Shown in pieces: positions 34,776 through 46,099 of a stretch of DNA of 64,000 nt. Made by a program: the position numbers and the translations under genes. This DNA comes from Cordilura impudica (taxonomy: Eukaryota; Arthropoda; Insecta; Diptera; Scathophagidae). Below the pieces are notes generated by a model. The model did no database searches and had not been told where the DNA came from. It was given only the letters and a program-made list of their open reading frames with translations. Each line of letters opens with the position of its first letter. The stretch's first letter is position 1. The stretch is from contig OY821517.1 in assembly GCA_963682025.1 (NCBI GenBank), forward strand, positions 51,160,662-51,224,661, given 5' to 3'.

Positions 34776-35156
34776 TACCAGCAGACTCCAGCGCTCGAAA
34801 TTCAAGTGCAAATTCTAGGAAGTTTTATTTTTTCATTTAATACAGAACCTAAATTTAGGCTTTGCAATTCAACTCATTTTAAATGAAGAAAACAAACTCA
34901 ATACATTAACACAAATACATTAACAAATGTAATAAACACACACATAGCATTGTATAACTTTATGTATGTGTTAGTAACAACTTTAAACGATCATAACTCC
35001 AAAAAAAAAATGTTCCAAATGATGAAAATTTGTAAATCTGGAGAACAGCTAAAAAGAAATACCTTTCAGATGATAAATTTTTTGTCAAAATCGGCGTAAA
35101 ACTGTGAAACTTATATCGGCCACAAGAAATCGCCTTTCCTATTAATATTATAGATA
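34776..35156 (-). repeat. Rep-A, copy 4 (inverted)
   Basis: Reads on the minus strand from CTATAATATTAATAGGAAAG to GCGCTGGAGTCTGCTGGTAT. About 370 bp, as for the other copies. Confidence 0.65.
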
Positions 35157-37204
35157 TATCAGCCATCCACGTATATACATTTTGGTTTGCTTTGTGTTTT
35201 TTTGTACATGTGAACGAATGGCTTATCAATGAGAGTAAGAGAAAAACCAAGACGCATTTACATTTGTGCTGATTGCATTTGTTAATTAGTTTCAATTAAA
35301 AAAACAATGAATTTGCCTAAAATTATTGTTAGTTATCTTATTAATTTTAGGAATCATTCAAAAAAAATCTGGTCATTATAATGAAAAATACAGCCATTAT
35401 TTTTCTCTTAGTGTTGACAACCTTGGTCATAATATCATATTTAGAATACGGGCTGTCGAAGATTCGGCATAGCCTAATTTAATTTACGTTTTAATTTTTA
35501 TAGGTACAAGTATAGATATTTTTTTGTTTTTAGTTTTTCGAGAAAATATAAAAATCAACCGGTTCGAAAAAAATTTTGAGAAATACACACAAGAAAAATT
35601 CGTCAACAGAATTTTTTGTAATTTAAAAAACTATTTTCAATTGTCTCAACAGAAATTTTATGGCAGTTATTGAGATCATAATAAACCAGAAGTTCGGTTA
35701 TAAACTATATCAGTTGGTAAAATATTTGGTAGGTACAATGAATCTGCTTGCTCTGCGTATGAGATAAATTAATTAGAATAATTTTATATCAATTCCAATT
35801 TAAATTCCAAAATTTTTTTCCCATGTCTAATTTTTTTGGAAAGAATAAGAATCAAAAAATTACTGCCACATTTGCTCAAAAAGAAATAAATTTAAAAAAC
35901 CAACTTTTATTTTTTTAAGTTTATAATAAAAGGTATAACTTTCAAGGTCCCTGTCTTTTTCTATTTTACAAATTGTCTCAATTCTCCTTACCCCACTATC
36001 ACTTCCTAAGTTTTATTATACAATTTTTTTTAAATATATATGAAAATCATATATCAAAGTAGTTTTAAACAATATCAAAAACAGATGCGATTTGCCGAAA
36101 CTTAAAAAATTTGATAATTAAAAACAAATTAAAAATTTATATATCTTTTAAAAACTTTGTTTTGTTTTATTAGTAACCCATTACTACACCATGATTCAAA
36201 CAAAACACTAAACACAACACAAAAGTCAAACAAGTCAAAAAGTTTTAAAGTTGCAATTACCTTGACAACATTCAAGTTGACATTTTAATTTTATGGTTTT
36301 AATTTTTAGTACTTGTAAGAAGTAATCTGCCAGCATAAACAAGTTCAGTTACATAAACGTACTTGGTGATAATAAGTATAACAAGAGTTACACACAATTT
36401 AGTTTCATCTATACATGTTTTGTGTATGTTGAAATTAGATATTTTTTGTATGTAATGTTCTTACAAGTCCAATATCCCCAGCAATTTTGAAGTCACTATT
36501 ACAGAAAGTTTTTTATTAGTTGAATTTTTATTAAATAATCGGCAAAATCTTAAGAAGTTTTCAATAAATAAAAAATGTTTAAACCTAAGCTATTTTTGAT
36601 AAACTTAATTTGAAACTTAGGTTTTCCATGCGGCTAGAATTTGACCATTAATTGACAAAAAAAAAAAATTCGATCAAGAACTTTAATATAGTGATTTTCA
36701 AATAACAAATAAGCCAATCGTAAATCGATCATTCGTTAACGAAAAAACTTCTAAATGCGTTTAAAAGAAAAAAAAATTATTTCTGAAAAATTATCAAGTT
36801 ATAAAAAATCCAAAAAAAAAAAAATTGATATTAACATTTTTTATGGCAGATGACTTAGTGTACGGAAAAATTAAAAAACAGTTTTCTCTACGCCAAACAC
36901 TATAACAACAAAAACCAAAACCCGTTTAAAATAAAATAAATTGCAATTAATTCTAAAATTATTATTTTACAAAACCAAAATAATTTTAAGCTTTAATTGT
37001 TTCCCAATTTTTAAAAATTGCCTCAAAATGATAAAAAGACCTACATAATATGATCTGATTTTATTATTTGAATTATATGTTTGAATTCCTTTTAAATTTT
37101 TTTATTAAAAAAAATATTTGAAATGTTTTGTAATTTCTGTTTATATAAAAATAAAGCGTGATCTCAAATTGTATTATTTTAAGTTTTTATGTTTATGTGT
37201 GTGA
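35157..37204. other. AT-rich sequence, no feature seen
   Basis: Two kilobases rich in poly-A and poly-T. I found no transposon ends, protein similarity or repeat shared with the rest of the window. Confidence 0.45.
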
Positions 37205-37985
37205 ATTGTTTTTAATTTTTGAATTTGGGCGATTTAGTTTTTTTGTGATTTTTGGTATTGGCGACTTTTGATTTTGGCATATTTTAGCTTTAGCGATTTT
37301 ATTTGTTGCGATTTTTGATTTTGGCCATTTTTGATTTTGGCGATATTCAGCTTTACAGATTTTTATTTGTTGCGATTTTTGATGTTTGCAATTTTTGTTA
37401 TTTGCGATTTTGGGTTTTTGCGATTTTTGGTTTTGGCGATTTTTAGCTTTAGCGAATTTTATTTGTTGCGATCTGTGATTTTGGCGATTTTTGGTTTTGG
37501 CGATTTTTGTTATTTGCGATTTTTGGTTTTAGGGATTTTTGATTTTGGCGATTGTTGTTTTTCGCGAATTTCAAACTTGGCGATGTTTGATTTTGGCGAT
37601 TTTTGTAATTTGCGTTTTTTTGTTTTGGCGATTTTTGATTTTGGCAATTTTTGCGAATTTCGAATTTGGCGATTTTTGGTTTTTGGCGATTTTTGTTAGT
37701 TGCGATTTTTGGTTTTGGCGATTTTTGTTTTTTTGCGAATTTCGAATTTGGCGATGTTTGATTTTGGCGATTGTTGTTATTTGCGATTTTTGGTTTTGGT
37801 GATTATTGATTTTGGCGATTTTTCGCTTTAGCGGTTTTCATTTGTTGCGATTTTTGATTTTGTCGATTTTTGATTTTGGCGATTTTTGTTTTTTGCGAAT
37901 TTCGAATTTGGCGATTTTTGGTATTGGCGATTTTTGCTATTTGCGATTTTTGGTTTTGGCGAATTTTGATTTTGGCGGTTCCGCC
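37205..37985 (+). repeat. GCGATTTTTGATTTTG minisatellite
   Basis: About forty irregular units built on TTTTGGCGATTTTTGATTTT / TTATTTGCGATTTTTGG. It is the inverted counterpart of 24536-25020. The long frames here (37331-37699 and others) read as repeated LAIF/GDF peptides and are artefacts of the period. Confidence 0.9.
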
Positions 37986-38498
37986 CATAGTTTCGACGTC
38001 TACCCACATTGGTAATTAATCAAAAGTTTAAAAACTGTCATTTTCATAGTACTTCATATTTGTTACTATAGGAGGCGCCACGCCCATTGGGCTGATCCAT
38101 TTTTAGGCTACTACTCACATTAATAAATTCTGAATTCAGACAAAATCCCAAGGCTTTTTCTATTATAGTACTCCAGTTATATGGCATTAAATATTTACTT
38201 TGTGTGGTGGACGCCAGCCCTTTAACTTATGAACTCACACAAAGTCCCAAGAATTTCACTATTATATGATATTAAATACTTACTCTTGTGGTGGGTACCG
38301 CACCCGCTGGACTGATACCGCTCATTTTTATCGAACTTCTCACATTAATATATCATGAACTCAGGCAAAGTTCCAAGGCTTTCACTACTACAGTATTCCA
38401 GATATATGACATTATTTATTTTGTTTGTATGGGGGGTACCACGCCCACTGATCTGATCCCTCCAGTTTTTTCGCAACTCTTCAAATTAATTTATTATG
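37986..38498 (+). repeat. Tandem about 130-bp units with CCACGCCCA motif
   Basis: At least three units with a GTGGTGGG-like lead, CACGCCCA/CCGCACCCG, a TGATCC/TGATACC block, CACATTAATA and a CAAAGTCCCAAGG block. Inverted relative to 24190-24535. The array is cut by the 38501-39675 element and resumes at 39678. Confidence 0.65.
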
Positions 38499-38500
38499 TA

Positions 38501-39675
38501 CATTAGGGTGACCCTTCATTATATGGAGGAAAAAAAAGTATTAAAACTCTCGGTCTCACCCCTAGAAATATGAGAATAGCAAAACAAAAACTGAGAAATA
38601 TAAAGTTTTGAGCTAACCAAAATACATTTAGTTGCGCCTCAACGCGATTGAAAATTTCAAGTGTGTTTATATGGGACAATATGACTTTTTTTCAGATTTT
38701 ACAAAAATTTCGTTGTATCGCTTAATATTCCCGACAAGTTGTTATATAATTCGGGATCAGTATTAATTTATCCTTTCAAAAAGCTATAAAACTTCAAAAT
38801 CGAATAAAACCTCCCCAAGAACTAGCAAATGCCCCAGACCACTTTTGTGCCAAAAAAAAAACTAGGTCATGAAATTTGATGGCCCTTTTTTTCAACTTAG
38901 AAAAATTGATTAAAGCCACAATTTTTTTTGGTGTCTATACTTGTAAGGCCTCAGATATGAAGTATTGTTATATTACCACGTTGTTAACCTATTACGCATT
39001 GAGATCGAAAATTGGAAATTTTTTTGATAAAATTTTGAAAATTCCTTTTTCAAGTTTTAAAAAATTTCCTTAAACAAAATTTAAAAAATGGATTTGGCAC
39101 CCTAAACTTTTGTTAAGATCACGTCATTGATTAACTGTGTGAATTTTGAAGTAAATCCCTAATCCAGAATTTTTTTGGCAAGGAGTTTATTTTTGCGGAT
39201 TTGGAGAAAAATGATTTTTGTAATATATTCTGTATATGTACTCTTTTTAATGTATTTTTAAATAAAAATTACCGGAAACGAGTTTTTCTATTAAACTCGA
39301 TGAAACCACTATTTAGAATTTAAGAAAAATAATTCGGTTAATTTTTATATATTTAACCTTCAGTGCTCATGGGATCAAAATAATCCATTGTGATACATCT
39401 TTGCTGAAATTATCTGCTTATTGCTCGCGAATATAAATTAAAACAACTTTTAACAAATTTTGTAATTAATTTCATACTGATTCCGAATTATATAACAAAA
39501 GTCATATTTTCCCAATATAAACACACTTGGAATTTTCAATCGCTTAAGGTACGACTAAATGTTTTTTGATTGGCCCAAAACTTTGTATTTCTCAGTTGTT
39601 TTGCTATTCGCATATTTCTAGGGGGTGAGACCGAGAGTTTGAACACTTTTTTTTTTATTAAGGGCCACCCCAATG
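38501..39675. mobile_element. 1.2-kb inverted-repeat element with TA target (Tc1/mariner-type, non-autonomous)
   Basis: Ends CATTAGGGTGACCCTTCATT at 38501 and the complement of CATTGGGGTGGCCCTTAATA at 39675, flanked by TA on both sides (38499-38500, 39676-39677). The inverted arms extend about 260 bp (for example CTCGGTCTCACCCCTAGAAA on the left, TTTCTAGGGGGTGAGACCGA on the right). The centre has no transposase frame. The TA duplication suggests Tc1/mariner; this is inference. Confidence 0.65.
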
Positions 39676-39677
39676 TA

Positions 39678-39790
39678 AATGTACTTAGTTTTAGAACTCT
39701 TGCTATCGCAGTACTCTAGATATTATTTGTTAAAATTAGATGTTAAAAATTCACTTTATATGGGAGGTGCCACGGCCACTTGAAATAGAC
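39678..39790 (+). repeat. Resumed unit of the CCACGCCCA array
   Basis: TAGAACTCTTGCTATCGCAG, then GGGAGGTGCCACGGCCACTT; it continues the unit broken at 38498. Confidence 0.6.
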
Positions 39791-39867
39791 GATCGTTGCA
39801 GTGGAGTAGTCTCCTATAAGCCTTAAACAAACGTACAAACAAAGAAACAAAAGTCCATTTTTATATA

Positions 39868-42256
39868 CAGTCGAATCCGCTTAATTGCAAACCGCTTAAT
39901 TGAAACTCCGCTTAAATGAAAAATAGGTTAATTGAAAACAAAACTACTTCCAAAAAGTCATATTTCTTTGAAATCAACTCCGCTTAATTGACAAAATATA
40001 ATGATTATGAAAAAACTATGCGTTGCGTTTTGGCAACGTTAGTTTTACGTTTGACTAATTACACACTTAAACAAGCTGAAATTCAACGCCTACAAATATT
40101 AATTTAGTGTCGGCCACGTATTCTGCGTGTCAAAAAAGAAAAACCAGCTGTTGTTTGTTTAGAAAAAATTCACTGATATTTTGTGTGTGCATAAGAAACT
40201 AAGTACAATTCTTTTTCTGTTTCAAAAAAATGTCGACCAAAAAGGTAAACATCAAATTAAGTGAATTTCTGTGAATTCTTTTACACTGAGTAAATTTTTT
40301 TTAGGGATCAGCAAACAAGTACGTTTGCCTTACTTTTAAGGAAATAAATAGAAATCTTAGAGAAATTAAAGTCTGGAATGACCAAAAAGGAAATTTATGA
40401 TCAATACCAATGTAGTCCAGCAACACTCTCTCGAATCTTGAAAGATAAGGAGAGCATTACCGGTCTTGCTCATCAAAACAAAAATATTTTTAAAAAACGA
40501 ATGAGAAAGGGTTGTAACAAAGAAGTTGAAAATGCTCTTCTTGTGTGGTTTAATCAAATGCGATCAAAACAAGCCACATTGACTGGACCTCTATTGCTGG
40601 AAAAGGCTGTTTTTTTTGCCGAAAAGCTCAATGCTGACTTTGTGCAAAAAAATGGGTGGCTGGAAACGTGGAAGAAGAGGGAGAATATCCAATTTAAAAA
40701 TGTGCACGTTGAAAAAAGTTCTGCCAATAAGGAGTCAGCAAATGATTGGCTGCAAAATATCTTACCTGCCTACCTTGAAGAATACCCAGAAGATACATTA
40801 TACAACGCCGATGAGTCAGCTTTATTTTTTAAAGCATTGCCTTCCGGATCATTGGCTAATAAATCAGAAAAAATTTCTCGAAAAAAATTCGCCAAAGATC
40901 GAATTACTCTACTGTTTGTTACAAACTCCACTGGTACTGACAAGCTCATTTACTCAATAGGGAAATCTAAAACTCTACGCTGTTTTAAAAAATCGATCCC
41001 AATTCCTGTGAAATATTTTGCTAACGCCAAAGCATGGATGACTTCCAATATATGGACCAAAATAATGGAGGTGCTGGACTCCAAGTTTAAAGCTATTGGG
41101 AAGAAAGTGCTCCTTTTTGTGGACAATGCAGCCTGTCATAAAGTAGTTGATGGTACTACTTTGGAGAATTTAAAGATTCTATTTTTGCCAGCAAATACGA
41201 TATCATTAATTCAGCCATTAGATCAGGGGATAATTCGATCTTTTAAATGTCAATACCGGAAGAGCATTGTGGCAAAACAACTTATGCATTTGGAATGTGG
41301 ATTTTCTTGGGAACAATTTCCAAAAAAAAATTGATTTGCTGGAGGCGCTGAAGTTGGTGAAATTGTCATGGGATAATGTGACGGCAGAAACTATTTCCAA
41401 CTGGTTCAAAAAAGCTGGATTTATTCCTGGTATTAAAATAAATACGGCTGATGAAATAGATGCACTTTATGAAGCTTTAGAAGAAATTGACCAACTTATT
41501 GATATTGATGAAAACGTGGATTGGTTCGGAGAATTTACTGACGAGGACATTATTGAACAAGTGTCAAGCTTCCAAAATGTGGACGAAATAGAAGAAAGCA
41601 GTGACGAAGATTTTATAAAGCCTGCAAAACCTACAATTAAAGAAGCTCTAGAGTCCGTCAATAATTTAAAAGATTATTTCATTGAAAATTCTAGTGCCTT
41701 AAGTAAATTAGAAGACCTTGAAGAAATAATGTACAAAGCAAACCTAAAAAATTTAAACCAAACGAAAAGATTATTTTAGATTAAACATTTAATTTAAACG
41801 AATGTATTTATAGTTAATAAATGTATTTATCATTTTTTGTTATGAATTGAAAAAAATCCTTTTTTGTTTTTATATGTATAAGCTTTTAAAATAATGTGTA
41901 AAACACATTAACAAAACATATCAATGAAACGAAAAGACTAAACCTATAATTTTAATTAATGTATTTATAGTTTAGAAATACATACATATTTTTTTTGTGA
42001 TGAATTGAATAAAATTTTTTTTACGTTTTATAATTTTTAAATCAATAAACTGAATTTGATTTTCTATGTAAAGAGATTTAAACATAAAGAAAAACAATTT
42101 TAATTTCTGATCGCTTAATTGAAACACTTTTCAATTAACCGAACTTCGGTTAAATGAAACATATATCAATTATCCGGACTTCGCATTATTGAAAAACTCG
42201 GATAATTGATACAAACTCACTGCATTTTGCCATTTTCAATTAAGCGGATTCGACTG
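39868..42256 (+). mobile_element. pogo/Tigger-type DNA transposon, 2.4 kb
   Basis: Ends CAGTCGAATCCGCTTAATTG at 39868 and its exact reverse complement at 42256, with TA on each side (39866-39867, 42257-42258). CAGT..CCGCTTAA ends and TA duplications are typical of the pogo/Tigger branch of Tc1/mariner. Behind each end lie several variants of CCGCTTAATTGAAA, likely transposase-binding sites. One transposase gene fills the centre. Confidence 0.9.
40230..41779 (+). pseudogene. pogo/Tigger transposase pseudogene
   Basis: A possible short first exon starts at ATG 40230 (MSTKK) with a GTAAAC...TTTTTTTAG intron to 40303. A frame change near 40345 precedes TKKEIYDQYQCSPATLSRIL, the first helix-turn-helix. 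A CENP-B-like second DNA-binding domain covers about residues 40-115 of the 40378-41334 frame (LVWFNQMRSK, ADFVQKNGWLETWKKR). The DDD catalytic set is present: YNADESALF (Asp 40810-40812), LLFVDNAACH (41122-41124), SLIQPLDQGII (41221-41223). A frame change in an A run near 41325 leads into the C-terminal frame (LLEALKLVKLSWDNVTAETI, NWFKKAGFIPG, acidic tail) ending at 41779. Only two or three lesions, so the copy is fairly young. Confidence 0.9.
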
Positions 42257-42384
42257 TATAAAATATTTTAACTTTTATATTTTTCCTTAGGAATAGACAA
42301 AACATAAGAACAAGTATTAAGCGTATGATAAATATGAATTGTTTGTGTAATAATTATCATACGCTCCACAGTTGTTCTGATGAT

Positions 42385-43450
42385 TTATTTTTGTTCCCAA
42401 GGTAAGATATAAAAAATATAAAAGCTCATAAAAAAATCCGAGAACGCTGTATCTTTTGGAGGTTTAACTAAACTGACCCCCCCCCCCCCCCCCGCCCACG
42501 ACAAGGATCTCCGAAAATGTTGCTCAGTGTAATTTTTTGACGTTTTTAATGTACGTACAAACTTTTCTGAATTACCATTTGCAGAAGTATTACAAGGTGC
42601 TGCCAAATGCTGCATTCGATGTACTTTACAAAATACTCTGAAATCATTGGATGTAAATTGTTAACCGTTATCTGTAATTATAGCTTCAGGTAAAACTTCT
42701 ATTGAAAATACATTTTGTAGAGCTTTTATAGTAGACATGGTTGTACTGCTTTCCATCTTTATCGCATATGGGAATTGTGAAAACGAATCTGCAATTATCC
42801 ACCATATATATTATTAGAATGTACCTGGCCAAGATGAAAATTTCTTGGAAGGATTTGCTGTGTGTGAATAATAAGATTGACATGAGATAAATTTGGAAAT
42901 ATTTTTGACAATAAATAAAGTTGTGCAATTTGTTTCATTGTAACTACACCATGAGGTCCTTGATGTATCATTCATAAAATATGTTGTCTTCGTTTTTTAT
43001 GAAACACAACACAATGGAAATTGGTTTGTAGGATAATAACATTACTACTAAATGTCAGACTATTACAATGACGATAATATTGTAATAAATCTACAGAAAA
43101 TGAATTAAATTTATCTGTCCAAGCAGATAAAAACAGCACTTGTAGTAAATCATTATCCATTTTTTAAAATTCTTCATCTATATAAACTTCTTTAATTTCC
43201 ATTAAATGCTCAAAATAAATGTGTGCTCTATACGGTATTAGTGGCATTGCATCAGGGCTTCCATGAATTTTTGTACTTTTGTCCCTTGGTAATCAAATTT
43301 AAATATTACTGGTTGAAGTTCTTTAATTTGGTCTTTTATTTTTTGAATTTCTTCAGTTATGACATCTTTGGTTTCCTTTTTGAATGCAAATTTTATTGGT
43401 CTGGAATACTTTGTTGAAGAAGGAATTTCATTTTTCATACATCAATTTCT
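42385..43450 (-). pseudogene. Ty3/gypsy pol remnant (integrase and start of reverse transcriptase)
   Basis: Minus strand. At 43238-43438 the frame resembles the entry to a gypsy reverse transcriptase (RPIKFAFKKE). It passes, after a large internal loss, to the pre-integrase zinc region (HQGPHGVVTMKQIAQLY near 42930) and integrase core. ITDNG (Asp codon about 42670-42672) is followed at once by a stop (42661-42663), then FTSNDFRVFCK and HLAAPCNTSANGNSEKFVRT. Most of the reverse transcriptase and all RNase H are missing, as are gag and both LTRs. Several stops. Function: integrase would have joined the cDNA to host DNA; this copy is dead. Confidence 0.7.
42477..42495. repeat. Poly-C tract
   Basis: About 16 consecutive C with one G, striking in AT-rich DNA; it lies inside the gypsy remnant. 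Confidence 0.9.
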
Positions 43451-43689
43451 GTTGTTATAGAAGTTGATGTCTCTAAGCCGCTACAAATTTTTGTTAAACG
43501 CAATGGAACGAAGGATACCATAAATAAATTGGCATCTGATTAATTTGTTTTACCCATTAATATAGTTTAACAATAAAGCGTATTATGTACCAACCATTTT
43601 GTATAAGTACATAACAACTCCTGTCAACTCTACCGTTTCCTCTTTCTGTCAGTATAAAAAACAAATAAACTCACGCAAAAAAATACACC

Positions 43690-44400
43690 GGTACGACCAA
43701 CTTTTGTGTTCATAATACACAGACGGACCAACGGACCGACGGACATAGCTAAATCGACTCAGATGTATGATCAAAGGTGGGTTTAGCTCAAATAATTTTG
43801 ATTTTTACAAACAGCAGCTTAAAGTCATTATACCCAAACCGTATAGTGGTATATGGTATAAATATCAGATTTGAATGGCAGTAATTTGAATTTGTGGCCA
43901 ACAGATATAAGAATATTCATATCGGAATCTATTTCTATAGTAATAAGCAATACTTTTTGACACATTAAAGTGAAAATCGGGAATCTACTTTATATGAAAA
44001 CTATGACTAAACATGATCCGAGAGCGCTTGATTTAGATATGCTGATTTATGTTTGAAATTTATTAATTTTGTGAAGATATTTATGAGAAACTGGGCATTA
44101 GGTTTATTAAAGTTCTACTTAATGGGACTATTTGTGAGGAACCTTACTCTGAACCTGCACATAACTTCCTCAACTTCAAAAGCGATCTTCCTGTAGCTGA
44201 CAAAATTCTATATGCCAAAGTTCAAAAAAATATATTTGTATTTGTGGTACTTTGACAAAAAAATTTTCATTGATACACAAACAGACAGACAGATGGAGAG
44301 ACGGACGGACGGTTCTAGAATATTATATGGAACAGACACGATTATTTTCTTAAACAGTTGTTTCTGTAAGTACCTTTGCATTGATTTCAGATAACAGATC
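43690..44400 (+). repeat. Two mini-me/DINE-1 3' parts in tandem
   Basis: First: CAGACGGACCAACGGACCGA and ACGGACATAGCTAAATCGAC, ending GTGGTATATGGTATAAA at about 43862. Second: body blocks from 43870, microsatellite CAGACAGACAGATGGAGAGA and ACGGACGGACGG at 44280-44312, then a degraded core. Confidence 0.7.
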
Positions 44401-45490
44401 TGTATCAGCAGTCCTTAAGATCCAAATAATGCAAGAACTACAAGCAGCAGTGAATTTTAAGTGAAGAGATTTTGTTAATTGTTTGAACCTCAAAAATGCC
44501 ACGAAGTTTACCAAGTGTCTCAGAGAAATTTTTCCAATTACCTTAACAACATTAATACTCTATTCTTTCCTGTTATGTTCCACATAACAATCTTATTTCA
44601 AAAACAAAGGATCAAGATCAAAAATTATTTGTTCTTATTGGAATACCCTTTACTATGTGATTAAAAATGTTCTAGGGGTTTTCTTAGTTTTACAATGATA
44701 TCAAATGAAATTTTGTCTTATCTTAAATTAACAAAATTTCGTTCCTTAAAATCCTTACTAAAAGTTAAATTTTTTTCATTTTTTTTTTTTTTTTTTTGCT
44801 TGAGACAGACAGCCAGATTTTGGTACGTATGCTACCAGCTTAATTCTGTCATCTAGTATTAACTTTAATAAGACAAAACAACAACTGCAAAACGTAAGCC
44901 AATTACAGAAGTCAATATATATTGCCATAACTACGAATATGTCTGTATCTACGGGTAGATTGTGGCAAAACAGAAAAATACGCATTGACAAGAACTTTAA
45001 AATTGAATTTATTTACAAATTTTAAATTTCTGTTGGCATTTTATTGTGTGTGTGTGTGTGTGCCTGCCAGGGTAAGCATGCCCATGTCTGAATAAAGTTA
45101 CATGTTCATATCAACAGCCACTAACAAATAATGCATTTTTTATAATGAAACGTAAACGTATCAGACATCAAACGAATATAAAATGGAAACGGTCAAAAAC
45201 CAAATGCCTGGGCATATATTTTTTTATACAACAATATCACAGCGAACTGAAAACCAAATGCTTTTATGTGTAAGGCAAAAAGGATTTAAATACCAGTAAA
45301 AACAACAAAAATATATGCTGATGGTAAATTTGTATACTATATAATCTCTGCAGTAGGGTGGGGCAACTGTTTAAATATCAATTCGATTCTATGCTGGTTT
45401 TCTGCCTGTACATGGAAAAATATTATACGTGAAACTTTAGGCAGTTTGGACTCTAACTTTTTTAACGATCATTTAGCAAAAAAAAAGACA
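44401..45490. other. AT-rich spacer with poly-T and (TG)n tracts
   Basis: Poly-T at about 44778-44798 and (TG)n at about 45045-45061. No protein similarity recognised in any frame. Confidence 0.5.
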
Positions 45491-45496
45491 ATTAAA

Positions 45497-45880
45497 ACAA
45501 GTAAGAGTTTTTAAATTCTGCTGTGCCGAATTTTTGATATCCTGTGTTTCAAACCCAACATTATAACGCTACCGGTTACGGTTACAATTCTAATAACGAT
45601 TGCCGATTCTTAAGCTTTTAATTCCAACATCATTTATATTTTGCTTTTCAGTTTTGGCCTAAATTAATTATTAATAATTCCTATAATTTTTAAAAAAAAT
45701 TTTTTTTATGTGTAAACATCTATACGCGCAGGGATGTAAATTTCTATATCACAATACAATCACAAAAACAGCGTAACATGTGAGCTTAAGAAAAAATCAG
45801 CGTAACATGTGAGCGTAAGAAAAATCGGTGTGACTTATGATTGTATTAGTGAAAAAATTGTGATATGTAATAACCTGTTT
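45497..45880 (+). repeat. mini-me/DINE-1-like element, CAAGTAAGAGT subtype, plus short duplication
   Basis: 5' signature CAAGTAAGAGTTTTTAAATT then CTGCTGTGCCGAATTTTTGA, like the copy at 9684. Downstream, CAGCGTAACATGTGAGC occurs twice (about 45769 and 45801). The 3' border is uncertain. Confidence 0.45.
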
Positions 45881-46005
45881 GAAAAAGCAAAATGAAAAAT
45901 AAAAAAATGAAAAATGAAAGATAAGAAATGAAAAATTAAATATGAAAAATGTAAAAGGAAAAATAAGAAATGAAAACTAAAAAATAAAAAATGAGAAATT
46001 AAAAT

Positions 46006-46038
<33 letters not shown>

Positions 46039-46097
46039 AATAAAAAATAAAAAATGAAAAACGCAAAATGAAAAATGAAAAATACAAAATGAAAAAA
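45880..46097 (+). repeat. Low-complexity AAATGAAA/AAATAAAA array
   Basis: Irregular repetition of AAAATGAAAAAT and AAATAAAA units. Similar sequence continues at 48283-48345 on the other side of the Jockey element, so the element inserted into this array. Confidence 0.85.
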
Positions 46098-46099
46098 AA

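Noticed and set aside
35157..37204. Possible gene or element in this long AT-rich block
   Set aside because: Inspected on both strands; only homopolymer runs and short random frames.
37331..37802. Long open frames rich in LAIF/GDF peptides
   Set aside because: They arise from the period of the GCGATTTTTG minisatellite and appear in more than one frame; the peptide is a translation of the repeat.
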